64,000 bases of DNA from Streptomyces niger (GTDB taxonomy: Bacteria; Actinomycetota; Actinomycetes; Streptomycetales; Streptomycetaceae), in the NCBI RefSeq assembly GCF_000718305.1, contig NZ_JOFQ01000002.1:186001-250000 (forward strand). Direction: 5' to 3'. A model generated the notes under the pieces. It did no database searches. It had not been told where the DNA came from and saw nothing but the letters and a program-made list of their open reading frames with translations. The translations under genes were made by a program, and so were the position numbers. This document shows, in pieces, positions 42,048 through 50,822 of the stretch (the stretch's first letter is position 1; every line of letters begins with the position of its first letter).

Positions 42048-43631
42048 GTGCCAGCAGCGCCCCCCGCCGCCGCCCCGGATGTCGTCCTCGTTGTCGACTT
42101 CGGCGCGCAGTACGCCCAGCTCATCGCCCGTCGGGTCCGCGAGGCGCGGATCTACAGCGAGATCGTTCCCTCGACCATGCCGGTCGAGGAGATGCTCGCG
42201 AAGAACCCCAAGGCCATCATCCTCTCCGGCGGACCGTCGTCGGTCTACGAGGAGGGGGCACCCAGCCTCGACCGTGCCCTGTTCGAGGCCGGTGTCCCGA
42301 TCTTCGGCATGTGCTACGGCTTCCAGCTGATGGCCATCAAGCTCGGCGGCACGGTGGACAACACCGGCGCCCGTGAGTACGGCCGCACCGCCTTGGCCGT
42401 CTCCAAGAACGCCTCGACGCTCTTCGAAGGCACCCCGGCCGAGCAGCAGGTGTGGATGTCGCACGGTGACGCCTGTTCCGCCGCTCCCGAGGGCTTCACG
42501 GTCACCGCCTCCACGGACGTCGTCCCGGTCGCGGCCTTCGAGAACGACGAGAAGAAGCTGTACGGCGTGCAGTACCACCCCGAGGTGATGCACTCCACGC
42601 ACGGCCAGCAGGTACTGGAGCACTTCCTCTACCGCGGCGCCGGCATCGAGCCCAACTGGACGATGGGCAACATCATCGAGGAGCAGGTCGCCGCGATCCG
42701 CGAGCGGGTCGGCTCCAAGCGCGCGATCTGCGGCCTGTCCGGCGGCGTGGACTCCGCGGTCGCCGCGGCGCTGGTCCAGAAGGCCATCGGTGACCAGCTG
42801 ACCTGCGTGTACGTCGACCACGGCCTGATGCGCAAGGGCGAGACCGAGCAGGTCGAGAAGGACTTCGTGGCCGCCACCGGCGTCCAGCTGAAGGTCGTCG
42901 ACGCCTCCGAGCGCTTCCTGGACGCCCTCGCCGGGGTCTCCGACCCCGAGCAGAAGCGCAAGATCATCGGTCGCGAGTTCATCCGCGTCTTCGAGCAGGC
43001 CCAGGCCGAGATCGTGGCCGAGGCAGACCCGGGCGAGCCGGTCGAGTTCCTGGTCCAGGGCACCCTCTACCCGGACATCGTCGAGTCCGGCGGCGGCACG
43101 GGCACGGCCAACATCAAGTCCCACCACAACGTGGGCGGCCTCCCCGAGGACCTGGAGTTCCAGCTCATCGAGCCGCTCCGCCAGCTGTTCAAGGACGAGG
43201 TCCGGATGGTCGGCTCCGAGCTGGGCCTGCCCGACGAGATCGTCCAGCGCCAGCCGTTCCCCGGCCCCGGCCTGGGCATCCGCATCGTCGGCGAGGTCAC
43301 CAAGGAGCGCCTGGACCTGCTCCGCGAGGCGGACGCCATCGCCCGCGAGGAGCTGACCGCGGCCGGCCTGGACCGCGACATCTGGCAGTGCCCGGTCGTG
43401 CTGCTGGCCGACGTCCGCTCGGTCGGCGTCCAGGGCGACGGCCGCACCTACGGCCACCCGATCGTGCTGCGCCCGGTCTCCTCCGAGGACGCCATGACGG
43501 CCGACTGGACCCGCATGCCGTACGACGTGCTGGGCCGTATCTCCACCCGCATCACCAACGAGGTCAACGACGTCAACCGCGTCGTCCTCGACGTCACCAG
43601 CAAGCCCCCGGGCACCATCGAGTGGGAGTGA
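42048..43631 (+). CDS. guaA: GMP synthase (glutamine-hydrolysing)
   Basis: 527 residues, standard length. It amidates XMP to GMP. The N-terminal class I glutamine amidotransferase has nucleophile Cys89 in [10 protein letters not shown] and the His/Glu pair in [11 protein letters not shown]. The ATP-pyrophosphatase P-loop [14 protein letters not shown] is at about 227. The C-terminal dimerisation domain ends in [16 protein letters not shown] 42048 follows GGAAGG by 8 nt. A -10-like TAGAAT lies at 41996-42001, giving a leader of about 40 nt, divergent from the chorismate mutase leader. A terminator follows. Confidence 0.97.
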   Translation: MPAAPPAAAPDVVLVVDFGAQYAQLIARRVREARIYSEIVPSTMPVEEMLAKNPKAIILSGGPSSVYEEGAPSLDRALFEAGVPIFGMCYGFQLMAIKLGGTVDNTGAREYGRTALAVSKNASTLFEGTPAEQQVWMSHGDACSAAPEGFTVTASTDVVPVAAFENDEKKLYGVQYHPEVMHSTHGQQVLEHFLYRGAGIEPNWTMGNIIEEQVAAIRERVGSKRAICGLSGGVDSAVAAALVQKAIGDQLTCVYVDHGLMRKGETEQVEKDFVAATGVQLKVVDASERFLDALAGVSDPEQKRKIIGREFIRVFEQAQAEIVAEADPGEPVEFLVQGTLYPDIVESGGGTGTANIKSHHNVGGLPEDLEFQLIEPLRQLFKDEVRMVGSELGLPDEIVQRQPFPGPGLGIRIVGEVTKERLDLLREADAIAREELTAAGLDRDIWQCPVVLLADVRSVGVQGDGRTYGHPIVLRPVSSEDAMTADWTRMPYDVLGRISTRITNEVNDVNRVVLDVTSKPPGTIEWE

Positions 43632-43659
43632 CCTTTCGGTAGGACGCTCCCGGCCGACC

Positions 43660-43697
43660 ACGACGCCGCCGCTCATTCGTTTGGGTGGCGGCGTCGT
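43660..43697 (+). terminator. guaA terminator hairpin
   Basis: ACGACGCCGCC (43660-43670) pairs with 43687-43697 around a 16-nt loop, about 30 bp after the guaA stop. Confidence 0.75.
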
Positions 43698-43753
43698 CGT
43701 ATGTGCTGGGTACGCTGACGGCACGGCCCAGAATCCCGTCCATGGGAGGACTC

Positions 43754-44338
43754 ATGACCGCCGAGACCGAGCACCACTGGCCGGTGCCGCCGCAGGACGG
43801 TTACACCGTGGACGACCTGCTGACGCTGCCCGACCTCCCGCCGCACACTGAGCTGCTCGACGGGAGCCTGATTTTTGTGAGCCCACAGCGCTATTTTCAC
43901 AGCGTCGTGATCGATTTTCTGGTGAACGGGCTGCGCCGCACCGTGCCCCCTGAGCTCTTGGTCGTGCGCGAGATGGCCATGGCCATCGACGAGCGAAACG
44001 GGCCGGAGCCGGACATCTCGGTCGTACGAGCCGTGGCGCTGCGGAACGACGATCAGGCGCACTTCCAAGCCAGAGACGTCATGCTCGCCGTCGAAGTGGT
44101 CTCCCCGGAATCCGAGGCCCGGGACCGCGACACCAAGCCGCACAAGTACGCGGGCGCCGGAATCCCGTACTTCTGGCGGGTCGAGAAGGCTGGTGCGGGC
44201 CGCCGCCCGGTCGTGCACACCTACGAACTCGACATGAAGAGCCGCACCTACCACCCCTCGGGTGTGCACCACGACCGCCTCAAGCTCGCCACCCCCTTCG
44301 ACATCGACATCGACCTCGCGGAGATCGAGCACCTGTGA
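43754..44338 (+). CDS. Uma2-family (DUF820) putative endonuclease, copy 1
   Basis: 194 residues of the Uma2 family, which has a PD-(D/E)xK nuclease-like fold. The predicted catalytic elements are present: PEPDISVVRA (Asp), MLAVEVVSPESEARDRD (Glu) and TKPHKYAGAGIPYFWRVEK. The family is abundant in actinobacteria and cyanobacteria; biological role unknown. ATG 43754 follows GGGAGGA by about 4 nt; ATG 43742 is possible. The next gene, a diverged copy, starts inside this stop codon (GTGA), so the pair is coupled. Confidence 0.85.
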   Translation: MTAETEHHWPVPPQDGYTVDDLLTLPDLPPHTELLDGSLIFVSPQRYFHSVVIDFLVNGLRRTVPPELLVVREMAMAIDERNGPEPDISVVRAVALRNDDQAHFQARDVMLAVEVVSPESEARDRDTKPHKYAGAGIPYFWRVEKAGAGRRPVVHTYELDMKSRTYHPSGVHHDRLKLATPFDIDIDLAEIEHL

Positions 44339-44964
44339 CATGGTCTGAATGGTGGTCGCCCCGTCCCGTTCCCCCGTCGGGCGGCTTCACCTCGGACGAT
44401 CTCGACCGGCTGGCGGACCTTCCCCGGCGTACCGAGCTGTTCGACGGGGACCTCGTGGCCCTCGACCCGCAGACGGTGTGGCACTCCCGCATGCTGAGCC
44501 TGCTGGAACACGCGTTGGTGGGCCAGGTGCCGGACGAGTTCGAGGTCTTCCGGGAGTTCGACGTCAAACTCGACGAGCGCAACCGCGTCGCGCCCGACGT
44601 CCTGGTGGCCACGGCCGGTGCCGATACCGGCCCGAAGGACACCTGGCTGCGGCCGGAGGACGTCCTCCTGGCGGTCGAGGCCGTCTCGGTCGATTCCGCG
44701 GAACGGGACCGCGACGTCAAGCCTCGCAAGTACGCTGCAGTGGGTATTCCGCACTTCTGGCGGGCCGAGCGGAGGGGCGGGCAGCCCTTCGTCCATGTCT
44801 ACGAGCTCGACCCGGCGACCAGGAATTACGGCCTCATCGGAATTCAGCGCGACCACCTGGAGCTGGCGGCCCCCTTTTCCGTCGACATCGACGTGACAGC
44901 GATCGACAGCAGGCGTGGTGAACGGTCGGCTGTTGACGGTCCGGGGTGTGCCGCGGAAAATTGA
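44335..44964 (+). CDS. Uma2-family (DUF820) putative endonuclease, copy 2
   Basis: 209 residues, clearly related to the preceding gene. Shared blocks are DLPRRTELFDGDL, NRVAPDVLVATAG, VLLAVEAVSVDSAERDRDVKPRKYAAVGIPHFWRAE and LAAPFSVDID. GTG 44335 overlaps the upstream stop. The motif Glu (AVEAVS) is kept. The C-terminal 20 residues (RRGERSAVDGPGCAAEN) extend beyond copy 1. The gene pair arose by tandem duplication followed by divergence and may act as a heteromer. The stop abuts the tandem operators of the reductase gene. Confidence 0.85.
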   Translation: MTWSEWWSPRPVPPSGGFTSDDLDRLADLPRRTELFDGDLVALDPQTVWHSRMLSLLEHALVGQVPDEFEVFREFDVKLDERNRVAPDVLVATAGADTGPKDTWLRPEDVLLAVEAVSVDSAERDRDVKPRKYAAVGIPHFWRAERRGGQPFVHVYELDPATRNYGLIGIQRDHLELAAPFSVDIDVTAIDSRRGERSAVDGPGCAAEN

Positions 44965-44965
44965 T

Positions 44966-45000
44966 TCCGTACTACGGCATCAGAACTCCGCAATGCGGAA
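44966..45000. promoter_or_regulatory. two palindromic operators 21 bp apart upstream of the reductase gene
   Basis: CCGTACTACGG (44967-44977) and TCCGCAATGCGGA (44987-44999) are both perfect palindromes around one central base and share the pattern CCGYA-N-TRCGG. Their centres are 21 bp apart, two helical turns, so two dimers would bind on the same face. The form resembles IclR-type operators. Confidence 0.6.
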
Positions 45001-45018
45001 GTAAGTGGGGCGTACTCC

Positions 45019-45903
45019 ATGAGCACCATCGGTTTCATCGGACTCGGGATCATGGGCAGCCCGATGGCGGTCAACCTGGCGAAGGCCGGGCACACCGTGC
45101 GCGGGTGGAACCGCAGCCCGGGCAAGGCGGGCGCGCTCGTCGAGGCGGGCGGGACGGAGGCGGCGAGCATCGCCGAGGCCGTCCGGGACGCCGACGTGGT
45201 CATCACGATGGTGCCCGCATCGCCGCAGGTCGAGGAGGTCGCGTACGGCGACGACGGCATCCTCGCGCACGCGAGGGACGGCGCGCTGCTGATCGACATG
45301 TCCTCGATCACCCCGCAGACCTCGATCGACCTCGCCGCGCGGGCCAAGGAGCACGGCGTGCGGGTGCTGGACGCGCCCGTCTCCGGCGGTGAGGCCGGTG
45401 CCGTCGAGGGCGTGCTCTCGATCATGGTGGGCGGCGAGCAGGCCGACTTCGAGGCGGCCCGGCCCGTGTTCGAGGCGATGGGCAAGACGATCGTGCACTG
45501 CGGCCCGCACGGCGCCGGCCAGACCGTGAAGGCCGCCAACCAGCTGATCGTCGCCGTGAACCTGCAGGCCTGCGCGGAGGCCATCGGCTTCCTGGAGAAG
45601 TCCGGCGTGGACCTGCCGGCCGCCCTGGAGGTGCTGAACGGCGGGCTCGCCGGCTCGGCCGTCCTCACCCGCAAGATGGCCAACTTCCTGGCGGGCGACT
45701 ACCGCCCCGGCTTCAAGCTCGCGCTGCACCACAAGGACATGGGCATCGTCACGGACGCCGCCCGCGCGGTCGGCGCGACGCTGCCCGTCGGCGCCACCGC
45801 CGCCCAGCTCGTCTCCTCCGCCGTGGCCCGCGGCGACGGCGAGCTGGACCACTCGGCGCTGCTCCGCGGCGTCCGCCTGCTGAGCGGCGAGGACGAGAAG
45901 TAG
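45019..45903 (+). CDS. 2-hydroxy-3-oxopropionate (tartronate semialdehyde) reductase-like enzyme
   Basis: 294 residues, beta-hydroxyacid dehydrogenase family. NAD(P) fold GFIGLGIMGSPMAVNLAKAGH (about 4-24), substrate loop DAPVSGGEAGAVEGVLSIMVGG (about 118-139), catalytic Lys in GAGQTVKAANQLIV near 171. The FIGLGIMGSPMA and DAPVSGGEAGA forms are most typical of tartronate semialdehyde reductases, but 3-hydroxyisobutyrate dehydrogenase is possible. It would reduce tartronate semialdehyde to glycerate in glyoxylate or allantoin use. ATG 45019 is preceded by a 54-bp gap holding two tandem operators. The class II aldolase follows in the same direction. Confidence 0.85.
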   Translation: MSTIGFIGLGIMGSPMAVNLAKAGHTVRGWNRSPGKAGALVEAGGTEAASIAEAVRDADVVITMVPASPQVEEVAYGDDGILAHARDGALLIDMSSITPQTSIDLAARAKEHGVRVLDAPVSGGEAGAVEGVLSIMVGGEQADFEAARPVFEAMGKTIVHCGPHGAGQTVKAANQLIVAVNLQACAEAIGFLEKSGVDLPAALEVLNGGLAGSAVLTRKMANFLAGDYRPGFKLALHHKDMGIVTDAARAVGATLPVGATAAQLVSSAVARGDGELDHSALLRGVRLLSGEDEK

Positions 45904-45929
45904 CGGGAAGAGGGGGCGGGGGTCGGGAA

Positions 45930-45950
45930 GAGGTGGGTTCACACCACCTC
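45930..45950 (+). terminator. weak hairpin after reductase gene
   Basis: GAGGTGG (45930-45936) pairs with CCACCTC (45944-45950) around a 7-nt loop in the gap before the aldolase gene. Confidence 0.35.
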
Positions 45951-46034
45951 CACCGCAACCGCCCGCCTCCTCACTGGTCTCTTCACGCACCCCGGCGTAG
46001 CTTCCCTGCGAGCCACACACGAGGGAGAGCCGGA

Positions 46035-46820
46035 ATGCCCGAACCGACGCCGATACCCATCGAACAGCTGCAGTTCGCGATGCCCCCGACGTACCCGACC
46101 GTCGAGGCGGAGCGCCGGTACCGCAAGGAGCGGCTCGCCGCGGCGCTGCGGCTCTTCGGGCGGCACGGCTTCGAGGAAGGCGTGTCGGGCCATTTCACCG
46201 TCCGGGACCCGGAGTTCCGCGACTGCTTCTGGGCGAACCCCTTCGGGATGTCCTTCCGGCACGTCACCGTCAGCGACCTGCTCCTCGTGAACAGCGGGGG
46301 GCAGGTCGTCGAGGGCCGCCACCACGTCAACCAGGCGGCCTTCGCGCTCCACGCGCAGATCCACGCCGCCCGCCCGGACGTCGTCGCCGTGGCGCACAGC
46401 CACTCCACGTACGGCCGGGCGCTGGCCTCGCTGGGTGAGCTGCTGGAGCCGATCACGCAGGACGTCTGTGCGTTCTACGAGGACCACGCGCTCTTCGACG
46501 CGTACACGGGCGTGGTCGTGGACGAGGCGGAGGCGCGGCGGATCGCGGCCGCGCTCGGCCCGCACAAGGCGGTGATCCTGCGCAATCACGGATTGTTGAC
46601 GGTCGGCGACTCCGTGGACGCCGCGGCCTGGTGGTTCCTCGCGATGGAACGTTCCTGCCAGGTGCAGCTGACCGCGAAGGCGGCGGGCAAGCCCGTCCGC
46701 ATCGACCACGGCGACGCGCTGCGCACTCGGGAGCAGCTCGGCAGCGACCTGGTGGCGTGGATCAACTACCAGCCACTGTTCCAGCAGATCAGTCGCGAGG
46801 AGCCGGACCTCTTCGGCTAG
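46035..46820 (+). CDS. class II aldolase/adducin family protein
   Basis: 261 residues; zinc-dependent aldolase or epimerase fold (fuculose-phosphate aldolase / RhaD / AraD superfamily). Visible motifs: HGFEEGVSGHFTVRDPEF (about 38-55), zinc ligands in VVAVAHSHSTYGRAL (about 118-132), third His in VILRNHGLLTVGDSVDAAAWW (about 180-200). Substrate unknown. ATG 46035 has GGGAGAG about 7 nt upstream; the preceding open frame is not conserved-looking. Possibly cotranscribed with the reductase, which would suit metabolism of a hydroxy-aldehyde. The TAG stop is within an 18-bp tandem repeat: the peptide DLFG-stop is followed in frame by EDLFGQ-EDLFGR-EDLFGR. Confidence 0.88.
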   Translation: MPEPTPIPIEQLQFAMPPTYPTVEAERRYRKERLAAALRLFGRHGFEEGVSGHFTVRDPEFRDCFWANPFGMSFRHVTVSDLLLVNSGGQVVEGRHHVNQAAFALHAQIHAARPDVVAVAHSHSTYGRALASLGELLEPITQDVCAFYEDHALFDAYTGVVVDEAEARRIAAALGPHKAVILRNHGLLTVGDSVDAAAWWFLAMERSCQVQLTAKAAGKPVRIDHGDALRTREQLGSDLVAWINYQPLFQQISREEPDLFG

Positions 46821-46874
46821 GAGGACCTCTTCGGCCAGGAGGACCTCTTCGGGCGGGAGGACCTCTTCGGGCGG
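46803..46874 (+). repeat. stop-codon-anchored 18-bp tandem repeat (4 copies)
   Basis: Units at 46803 (contains the TAG stop), 46821, 46839 and 46857 of the type GAGGACCTCTTCGGCTAG. The stop triplet becomes CAG in copy 2 and CGG in copies 3-4. Units are multiples of three, so readthrough would stay in frame. Confidence 0.92.
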
Positions 46875-47011
46875 GCGGCCGGGCGCCGCCCGCCCGCACC
46901 CTCTGGAGCAGCGCGGTTGGCGCCGGCCACGCGCGCTCGGCACAATGCGCAGCCAACGCTGCCAACCGGGAGCGGTGCACGGCGACTACGGGTAGCGGGC
47001 GGTACGGAACA

Positions 47012-48352
47012 GTGTCGGTGGACGCGGCGGGCCGGCAGGCCGGGCAGCACGGGCAGGCCACGGCGGGCGGGTACGGCCGGACGGCCCCGACCGCGGAAGA
47101 GGGCGCGGCCGCGGGCGCGCGGACGGCGTGCGACTGCGGGGACTGCCCGCACGGCGCCCGTACGGGCCACCGGCAGGCGGTCGCCGCGTTCCTCGCGTTG
47201 CGCGAGGACTTCGCCGCCGGCCGCGGCGTACCGGCAGGGTTGGTGCACTCCGCGGGCGCGGCGCGCCAGTGGATCTCCGACGAACTCGCCCAGTCCGCGC
47301 GGGCCGTCGCCGAACGCGCCGCCGCCGAGGGCCGCGCCCGCGGCGAAGCGGTCCGGCGCCGCGCGCCCCTCGTCCTGTGGGGCGCGGTCGGGGCCCTGCT
47401 GCTCGGGCAGGCGCTCACCGCGATCGGCGCGGGCTGGACGGACTCCCGTACGGCGGCGCTGGCGGCGGCCGTCGCGCCGGCCGCGCTGCTCACGGTGCTC
47501 GTCCGCCGGCACCGCGAACACGGCGGTCTTCTCGCGCCCGTCGTCGGCGAGGACGGGCGGCTGTCGACCTCCCGTACGGTCGCCACGGCCTGGCTGCTGC
47601 CCGCCGGGTGGCTCGTCCTGATGTGGGCGGTCCGGCTGGCGTCGGCCCCGGACGCCGCCGCGCGCCACCGGCTGCTGGCGGGTTTCGGCCTCGCGCGCGG
47701 CGCCGGGCTGCTGACCGTGGTGGCGATCGCCTGTGCCGTCGCGGTCGCCGCGGCCCGGCTGGTGTCCGTCCGCGTCCGTGCCGGGCGGCAGCAGAAGGTC
47801 CCCGCCGAATGCCCGCGCGCCGGGGACCTGCTGACCGACGACGCGGGCCGCGGCAGCTTCGCGGACGCGCAGTACCTGCTGCTGAACGCGGTCGCCGTGG
47901 TCTTCGCCGCGGTCCGGCTCGCCGTCGAGCCGGACCGGCTCCCGGACCTCCCGTGGGGGCTGGTGGCGCTGGCGGCGGTCAGCGCGGCGACGTATCTGGC
48001 GGGCAAGTACGCGGAGGGCGGCCGCCCGGTCGTGCTCTCCGTCGTGCGGGCCCGGGAGATCGGCGGCCTGGACGGGCCGGTGCGCACCGGCGACGACATC
48101 GAGATCCGGGGCAGCGGCTTCGTGCCGCCGGGCGCGCAGCCGCCGCACCGGCTGGCCCGTACGGTCGTCCGGATCGGCGGGGTCGACGTGCAGGTGCCGC
48201 TGGTGCCGGTGCCGGGCGGCTTCGCGAACCCCTCGGACGGCGTGCTGGTCGTGCCGGTGCCGGCCGACGTGGAACCGGGCCGCGCGGAGGTACGCGTCAT
48301 CACGGCGGCCGGCGTCGAGTCCGCCGCCTACCCCCTGTTCGTCCAGGAATGA
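47012..48352 (+). CDS. membrane protein with C-terminal IPT/TIG-like domain, unknown function
   Basis: 446 residues. A Cys-containing N-terminal segment (ACDCGDCPHGARTGH, about 33-47) could bind metal. A helical stretch follows to about 120, then about six membrane helices between 120 and 340 (e.g. APLVLWGAVGALLLGQAL, LLTVVAIACAVAVAAARLV). Last comes a beta-rich Ig-like IPT/TIG domain (about 350-446: VRTGDDIEIRGSGFVPPG ... EVRVITAAGVESAAYPLFVQE). I do not know its function. GTG 47012 has no clear ribosome site; GTG 47018 is also possible. Confidence 0.7.
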   Translation: MSVDAAGRQAGQHGQATAGGYGRTAPTAEEGAAAGARTACDCGDCPHGARTGHRQAVAAFLALREDFAAGRGVPAGLVHSAGAARQWISDELAQSARAVAERAAAEGRARGEAVRRRAPLVLWGAVGALLLGQALTAIGAGWTDSRTAALAAAVAPAALLTVLVRRHREHGGLLAPVVGEDGRLSTSRTVATAWLLPAGWLVLMWAVRLASAPDAAARHRLLAGFGLARGAGLLTVVAIACAVAVAAARLVSVRVRAGRQQKVPAECPRAGDLLTDDAGRGSFADAQYLLLNAVAVVFAAVRLAVEPDRLPDLPWGLVALAAVSAATYLAGKYAEGGRPVVLSVVRAREIGGLDGPVRTGDDIEIRGSGFVPPGAQPPHRLARTVVRIGGVDVQVPLVPVPGGFANPSDGVLVVPVPADVEPGRAEVRVITAAGVESAAYPLFVQE

Positions 48353-48516
48353 CGCGCACGTGTGACATGCAGGAGTGACACGGGGATGCCGGGCGCATCC
48401 TGTTTCGCCCGGTTCCGTTGAACGTTCTGTGCCGCCCGGTCCGTATCAGTCTTCGAACGCCTGCCCGTGGGCAGAATCGTCCGCGCCGGGTGGCGACGCA
48501 GAGGCGGGAGGACATC

Positions 48517-49062
48517 ATGGTGCACACGGGCAGGGCGCTCGCGATCGACCACGGAGGATCCGGTGGGGGGCACGGCCCGGGCGGGCTGCGCGCCACGCTC
48601 GGGAGGTACGCGCTGCTGCCGCTGCGGATCTTCCTCGGCGTCACCTTCGTCTACGCGGGCCTGGACAAGCTCACCGAGCCGGGGTTCTTCGCGGCCTCCG
48701 GCACCGGCTCGATCGGCGAGACGATGCGCCAGGCGCGGGACTCCGCCGGCGTGCCGGCCCTGGTCGATCTGGCGCTCCACAGCCCCGCCGGCTTCGGCTA
48801 CGCCATCGCGGCGGGCGAGCTGGCGGTCGGCCTCGGCATGCTCCTCGGCGTCCTCGGCCGGCTCGCGGCGTGCGGCGGCGCGCTGATCTCGCTGAGCCTC
48901 TGGCTGACCGTCAGCTGGTCGACCTCGCCGTACTACTTCGGGAACGACCTGGCGTACCTGATGGCGTGGCTGCCGCTGGTGCTGGCCGGCACGCCGTACC
49001 TCTCCGTCGACGCCCTCTACGCGAGACGACGCCGCCGCTTCGGCCGCCACCTCATCGGCTGA
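48517..49062 (+). CDS. DoxX-family membrane protein
   Basis: 181 residues, four hydrophobic helices typical of DoxX/DoxD (LPLRIFLGVTFVYAGLDKLTEPGFF at about 34-58, YAIAAGELAVGLGMLLGVLG near 90, ACGGALISLSLWLTVSW near 115, DLAYLMAWLPLVLAGTPYLSVDAL near 145). The conserved GLxKL motif of the family is present. DoxX proteins are linked to redox or thiosulfate systems in some bacteria, but no partner genes are adjacent. ATG 48517 has GGGAGG 5 nt upstream. Confidence 0.88.
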   Translation: MVHTGRALAIDHGGSGGGHGPGGLRATLGRYALLPLRIFLGVTFVYAGLDKLTEPGFFAASGTGSIGETMRQARDSAGVPALVDLALHSPAGFGYAIAAGELAVGLGMLLGVLGRLAACGGALISLSLWLTVSWSTSPYYFGNDLAYLMAWLPLVLAGTPYLSVDALYARRRRRFGRHLIG

Positions 49063-49105
49063 CGGCAGCGCTGCCGGCTGCGCGGTACGGCGCGGTGCGG
49101 CGCGG

Positions 49106-49339
49106 TCAGCCGGCGCCGTGCTCCGGTGGCGGCAGTTCCGTGCCGCGCCGCCGGCGGCGGGCCAGGCCGTACAGCGCGGAGACGCCGCCCGAGAGGAACA
49201 GTCCGGCGGGCAGGGCGATCAGCGGCCAGGCGCCCGGTACGTCGACGCGCCCCGCGGAGTCCAGCAGGTAGCCGCCGCCGATGCCGAGCGCGGTCAGGCC
49301 CGTGACGAGCCGCGCGGGCTGGAACTCATGCCGCGGCAC
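49106..49339 (-). CDS. small two-helix membrane protein
   Basis: 77 residues: two hydrophobic spans (RLVTGLTALGIGGGYLLDS at about 10-28 and WPLIALPAGLFLSGGVSALYGLA at about 38-60) and a basic RRRRRG tail. GTG 49339 has AGGAGG 9 nt upstream and lies 14 bp inside the end of the PspC-protein gene, so it is translationally coupled to it. Function unknown; probably an accessory subunit of the envelope-stress PspC protein. Confidence 0.75.
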   Translation of the reverse strand: MPRHEFQPARLVTGLTALGIGGGYLLDSAGRVDVPGAWPLIALPAGLFLSGGVSALYGLARRRRRGTELPPPEHGAG

Positions 49340-50822
49340 GATCGGCCACCTCCTCTCGTGTGCCGGGCGCTGCCGGTGCCTCCGGCGCGCGCGGCGGGTT
49401 CGTCGACGGCAGGTGGTCCACCTCGGCCTGGCCGAGGCCCACCTCCAGCCGCAGATCCAGGGTGCCGCGCGGCCGCTCGCCCTTCTTCAGGCCGTGCGCG
49501 GGCAGCGTCACCGTACGGCTGCGGTGCGAGGCCACGTCCATGTTGTCGGGGTTATCGGGGTTATCGGGGTTGTCGGGGTTGTCGGGCGTCTCGCCCGGAA
49601 GTTGGATGTCGCCGAGCCCGACCTCGATGTGCACCCGCGCCCGTACGCCGTCCGGCAGCGTCACGCGCAGCAGCCCGGCGCCGACCTCGGCGTGCGTGCG
49701 GATCGTCTGCCCCCGCTCCGGCCGCAGCGCGCTGAGGTCCAGGTGGCCGCGTCCCGCGCCCAGTTCGTAGGACGGGCGGACGTCGGCAGCCGTCGACGGG
49801 AGCCAGGTGCGGACGTCCCAGTCGGTCGTGATGTTGCGCGGCAGGACGGCCGTGGCACCCAGCAGCAGTGCGGTGACCACCACCATGAAGACCGTGCCGC
49901 CGCCGGTCCGGCCGCGCCACGCGCTCAGCACGAGGCCGAGCCCGAACACCACCAGTGCGGCGGCCAGCCCCGCCTGCAGGCTCGCCGGCACCGAGGCGTC
50001 GCGCCAGGTGGCGGTCGTGGCCACCGCGCCGGCGAGCAGTGCCAGCAGGAACGTCAGGCCGCCGATCGACCGCCCGGTCCGCTTCGGCCGCCGCTCCCGG
50101 ACATCCGGCCGCACCGTGGCGCCCGTACCGGGGCCGTCGGTGTGCGCCCGGCTCCGGTACGGCCCGGCGGCGTACCCGCCGGCCGTCGCCGCTTCGTACG
50201 GCGGCGTGTCCGCGGGCCCCCACAGGTAGCCGGTGCGGCCGGCGTGCGTGCCCGGCGGCCGGTCTTCCTTGGCCAGCGGGTCGCGCCACCACGAAGGGGA
50301 GCCGGGCGCGGGCGGCGCCTGCGTCTCGGGCGGCGCGTCCGCCACGGCCTGCGCCGTCGCCGGGTCCACCGGGCCGGTGCCCTGCGCCGCGGTCCGCCGC
50401 TGCTTCGACCAGTACGCCGACCCGGCCACCGCGAGGGCGAGCATGACCGTGAACGCCATGCCGCCGCCCCGGCCGAGCACCGACAGGAACAGCCCGCAGC
50501 CGACCAGCGCGACCAGGATCGCGGTCAGCGCGGTCCCCTCGACACGCCCGGACAGCAGCCGGCGCGCCTCGTTCTCGTCCTCGCCCGCCATCGGGATCAG
50601 CAGCCAGGCGAGGCCGTACACGATGAGGCCGATGCCGCTGCTGACCGCCAGTACGGCCAGCACGATCCGGAAGATGACCGGATCCAGGTCCCAGTGCCGC
50701 CCCAGGCCGCCGCAGACCCCACCGACCACCTTGGTGCGGCTGCGCCGCAACGGGGGTGGCGGCGGGGGCGGAGGATCGGCGGTCGCGCCGTGCGCCGGCC
50801 CGGGAGGGGAAGCGTCGTTCAT
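49326..50822 (-). CDS. PspC-domain membrane protein with LiaF-like C-terminal domain
   Basis: 498 residues. A Pro-rich N-terminus is followed by a PspC domain (about 24-78, RSRTKVVGGVCGGLGRHWDLDPVIFRIVLAVLAVSSGIGLIVYGLAWLLIP). Further membrane pairs lie at about 98-140 and 245-320. The C-terminal soluble domain (about 340-470) resembles the LiaF/toast-rack fold (YELGAGRGHLDLSALR, VGAGLLRVTLPDGVRARVHIEVGLGDIQLPG). A nine-base repeat codes DNP five times (about residues 427-441). It is encoded back to back with a Ser/Thr kinase and a PspC-type sensor kinase system, so it is probably the membrane modulator of that envelope-stress system. ATG 50822 has no clear ribosome site. Confidence 0.85.
   Translation of the reverse strand: MNDASPPGPAHGATADPPPPPPPPLRRSRTKVVGGVCGGLGRHWDLDPVIFRIVLAVLAVSSGIGLIVYGLAWLLIPMAGEDENEARRLLSGRVEGTALTAILVALVGCGLFLSVLGRGGGMAFTVMLALAVAGSAYWSKQRRTAAQGTGPVDPATAQAVADAPPETQAPPAPGSPSWWRDPLAKEDRPPGTHAGRTGYLWGPADTPPYEAATAGGYAAGPYRSRAHTDGPGTGATVRPDVRERRPKRTGRSIGGLTFLLALLAGAVATTATWRDASVPASLQAGLAAALVVFGLGLVLSAWRGRTGGGTVFMVVVTALLLGATAVLPRNITTDWDVRTWLPSTAADVRPSYELGAGRGHLDLSALRPERGQTIRTHAEVGAGLLRVTLPDGVRARVHIEVGLGDIQLPGETPDNPDNPDNPDNPDNMDVASHRSRTVTLPAHGLKKGERPRGTLDLRLEVGLGQAEVDHLPSTNPPRAPEAPAAPGTREEVADRAAA
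49545..49590 (-). repeat. 9-bp coding repeat (DNP)n
   Basis: Successive units of GTTGTCGGG/GTTATCGGG (plus-strand reading), about five copies, encode NPDNPDNPDNPDN in the PspC protein between two beta-rich blocks. Asp-Asn-Pro repeats could bind calcium or act as a flexible linker. Confidence 0.8.

Noticed and set aside
49545-49590. Short regular repeats considered as CRISPR or an intergenic satellite
   Set aside because: They lie inside the PspC gene and encode a DNP repeat in frame.
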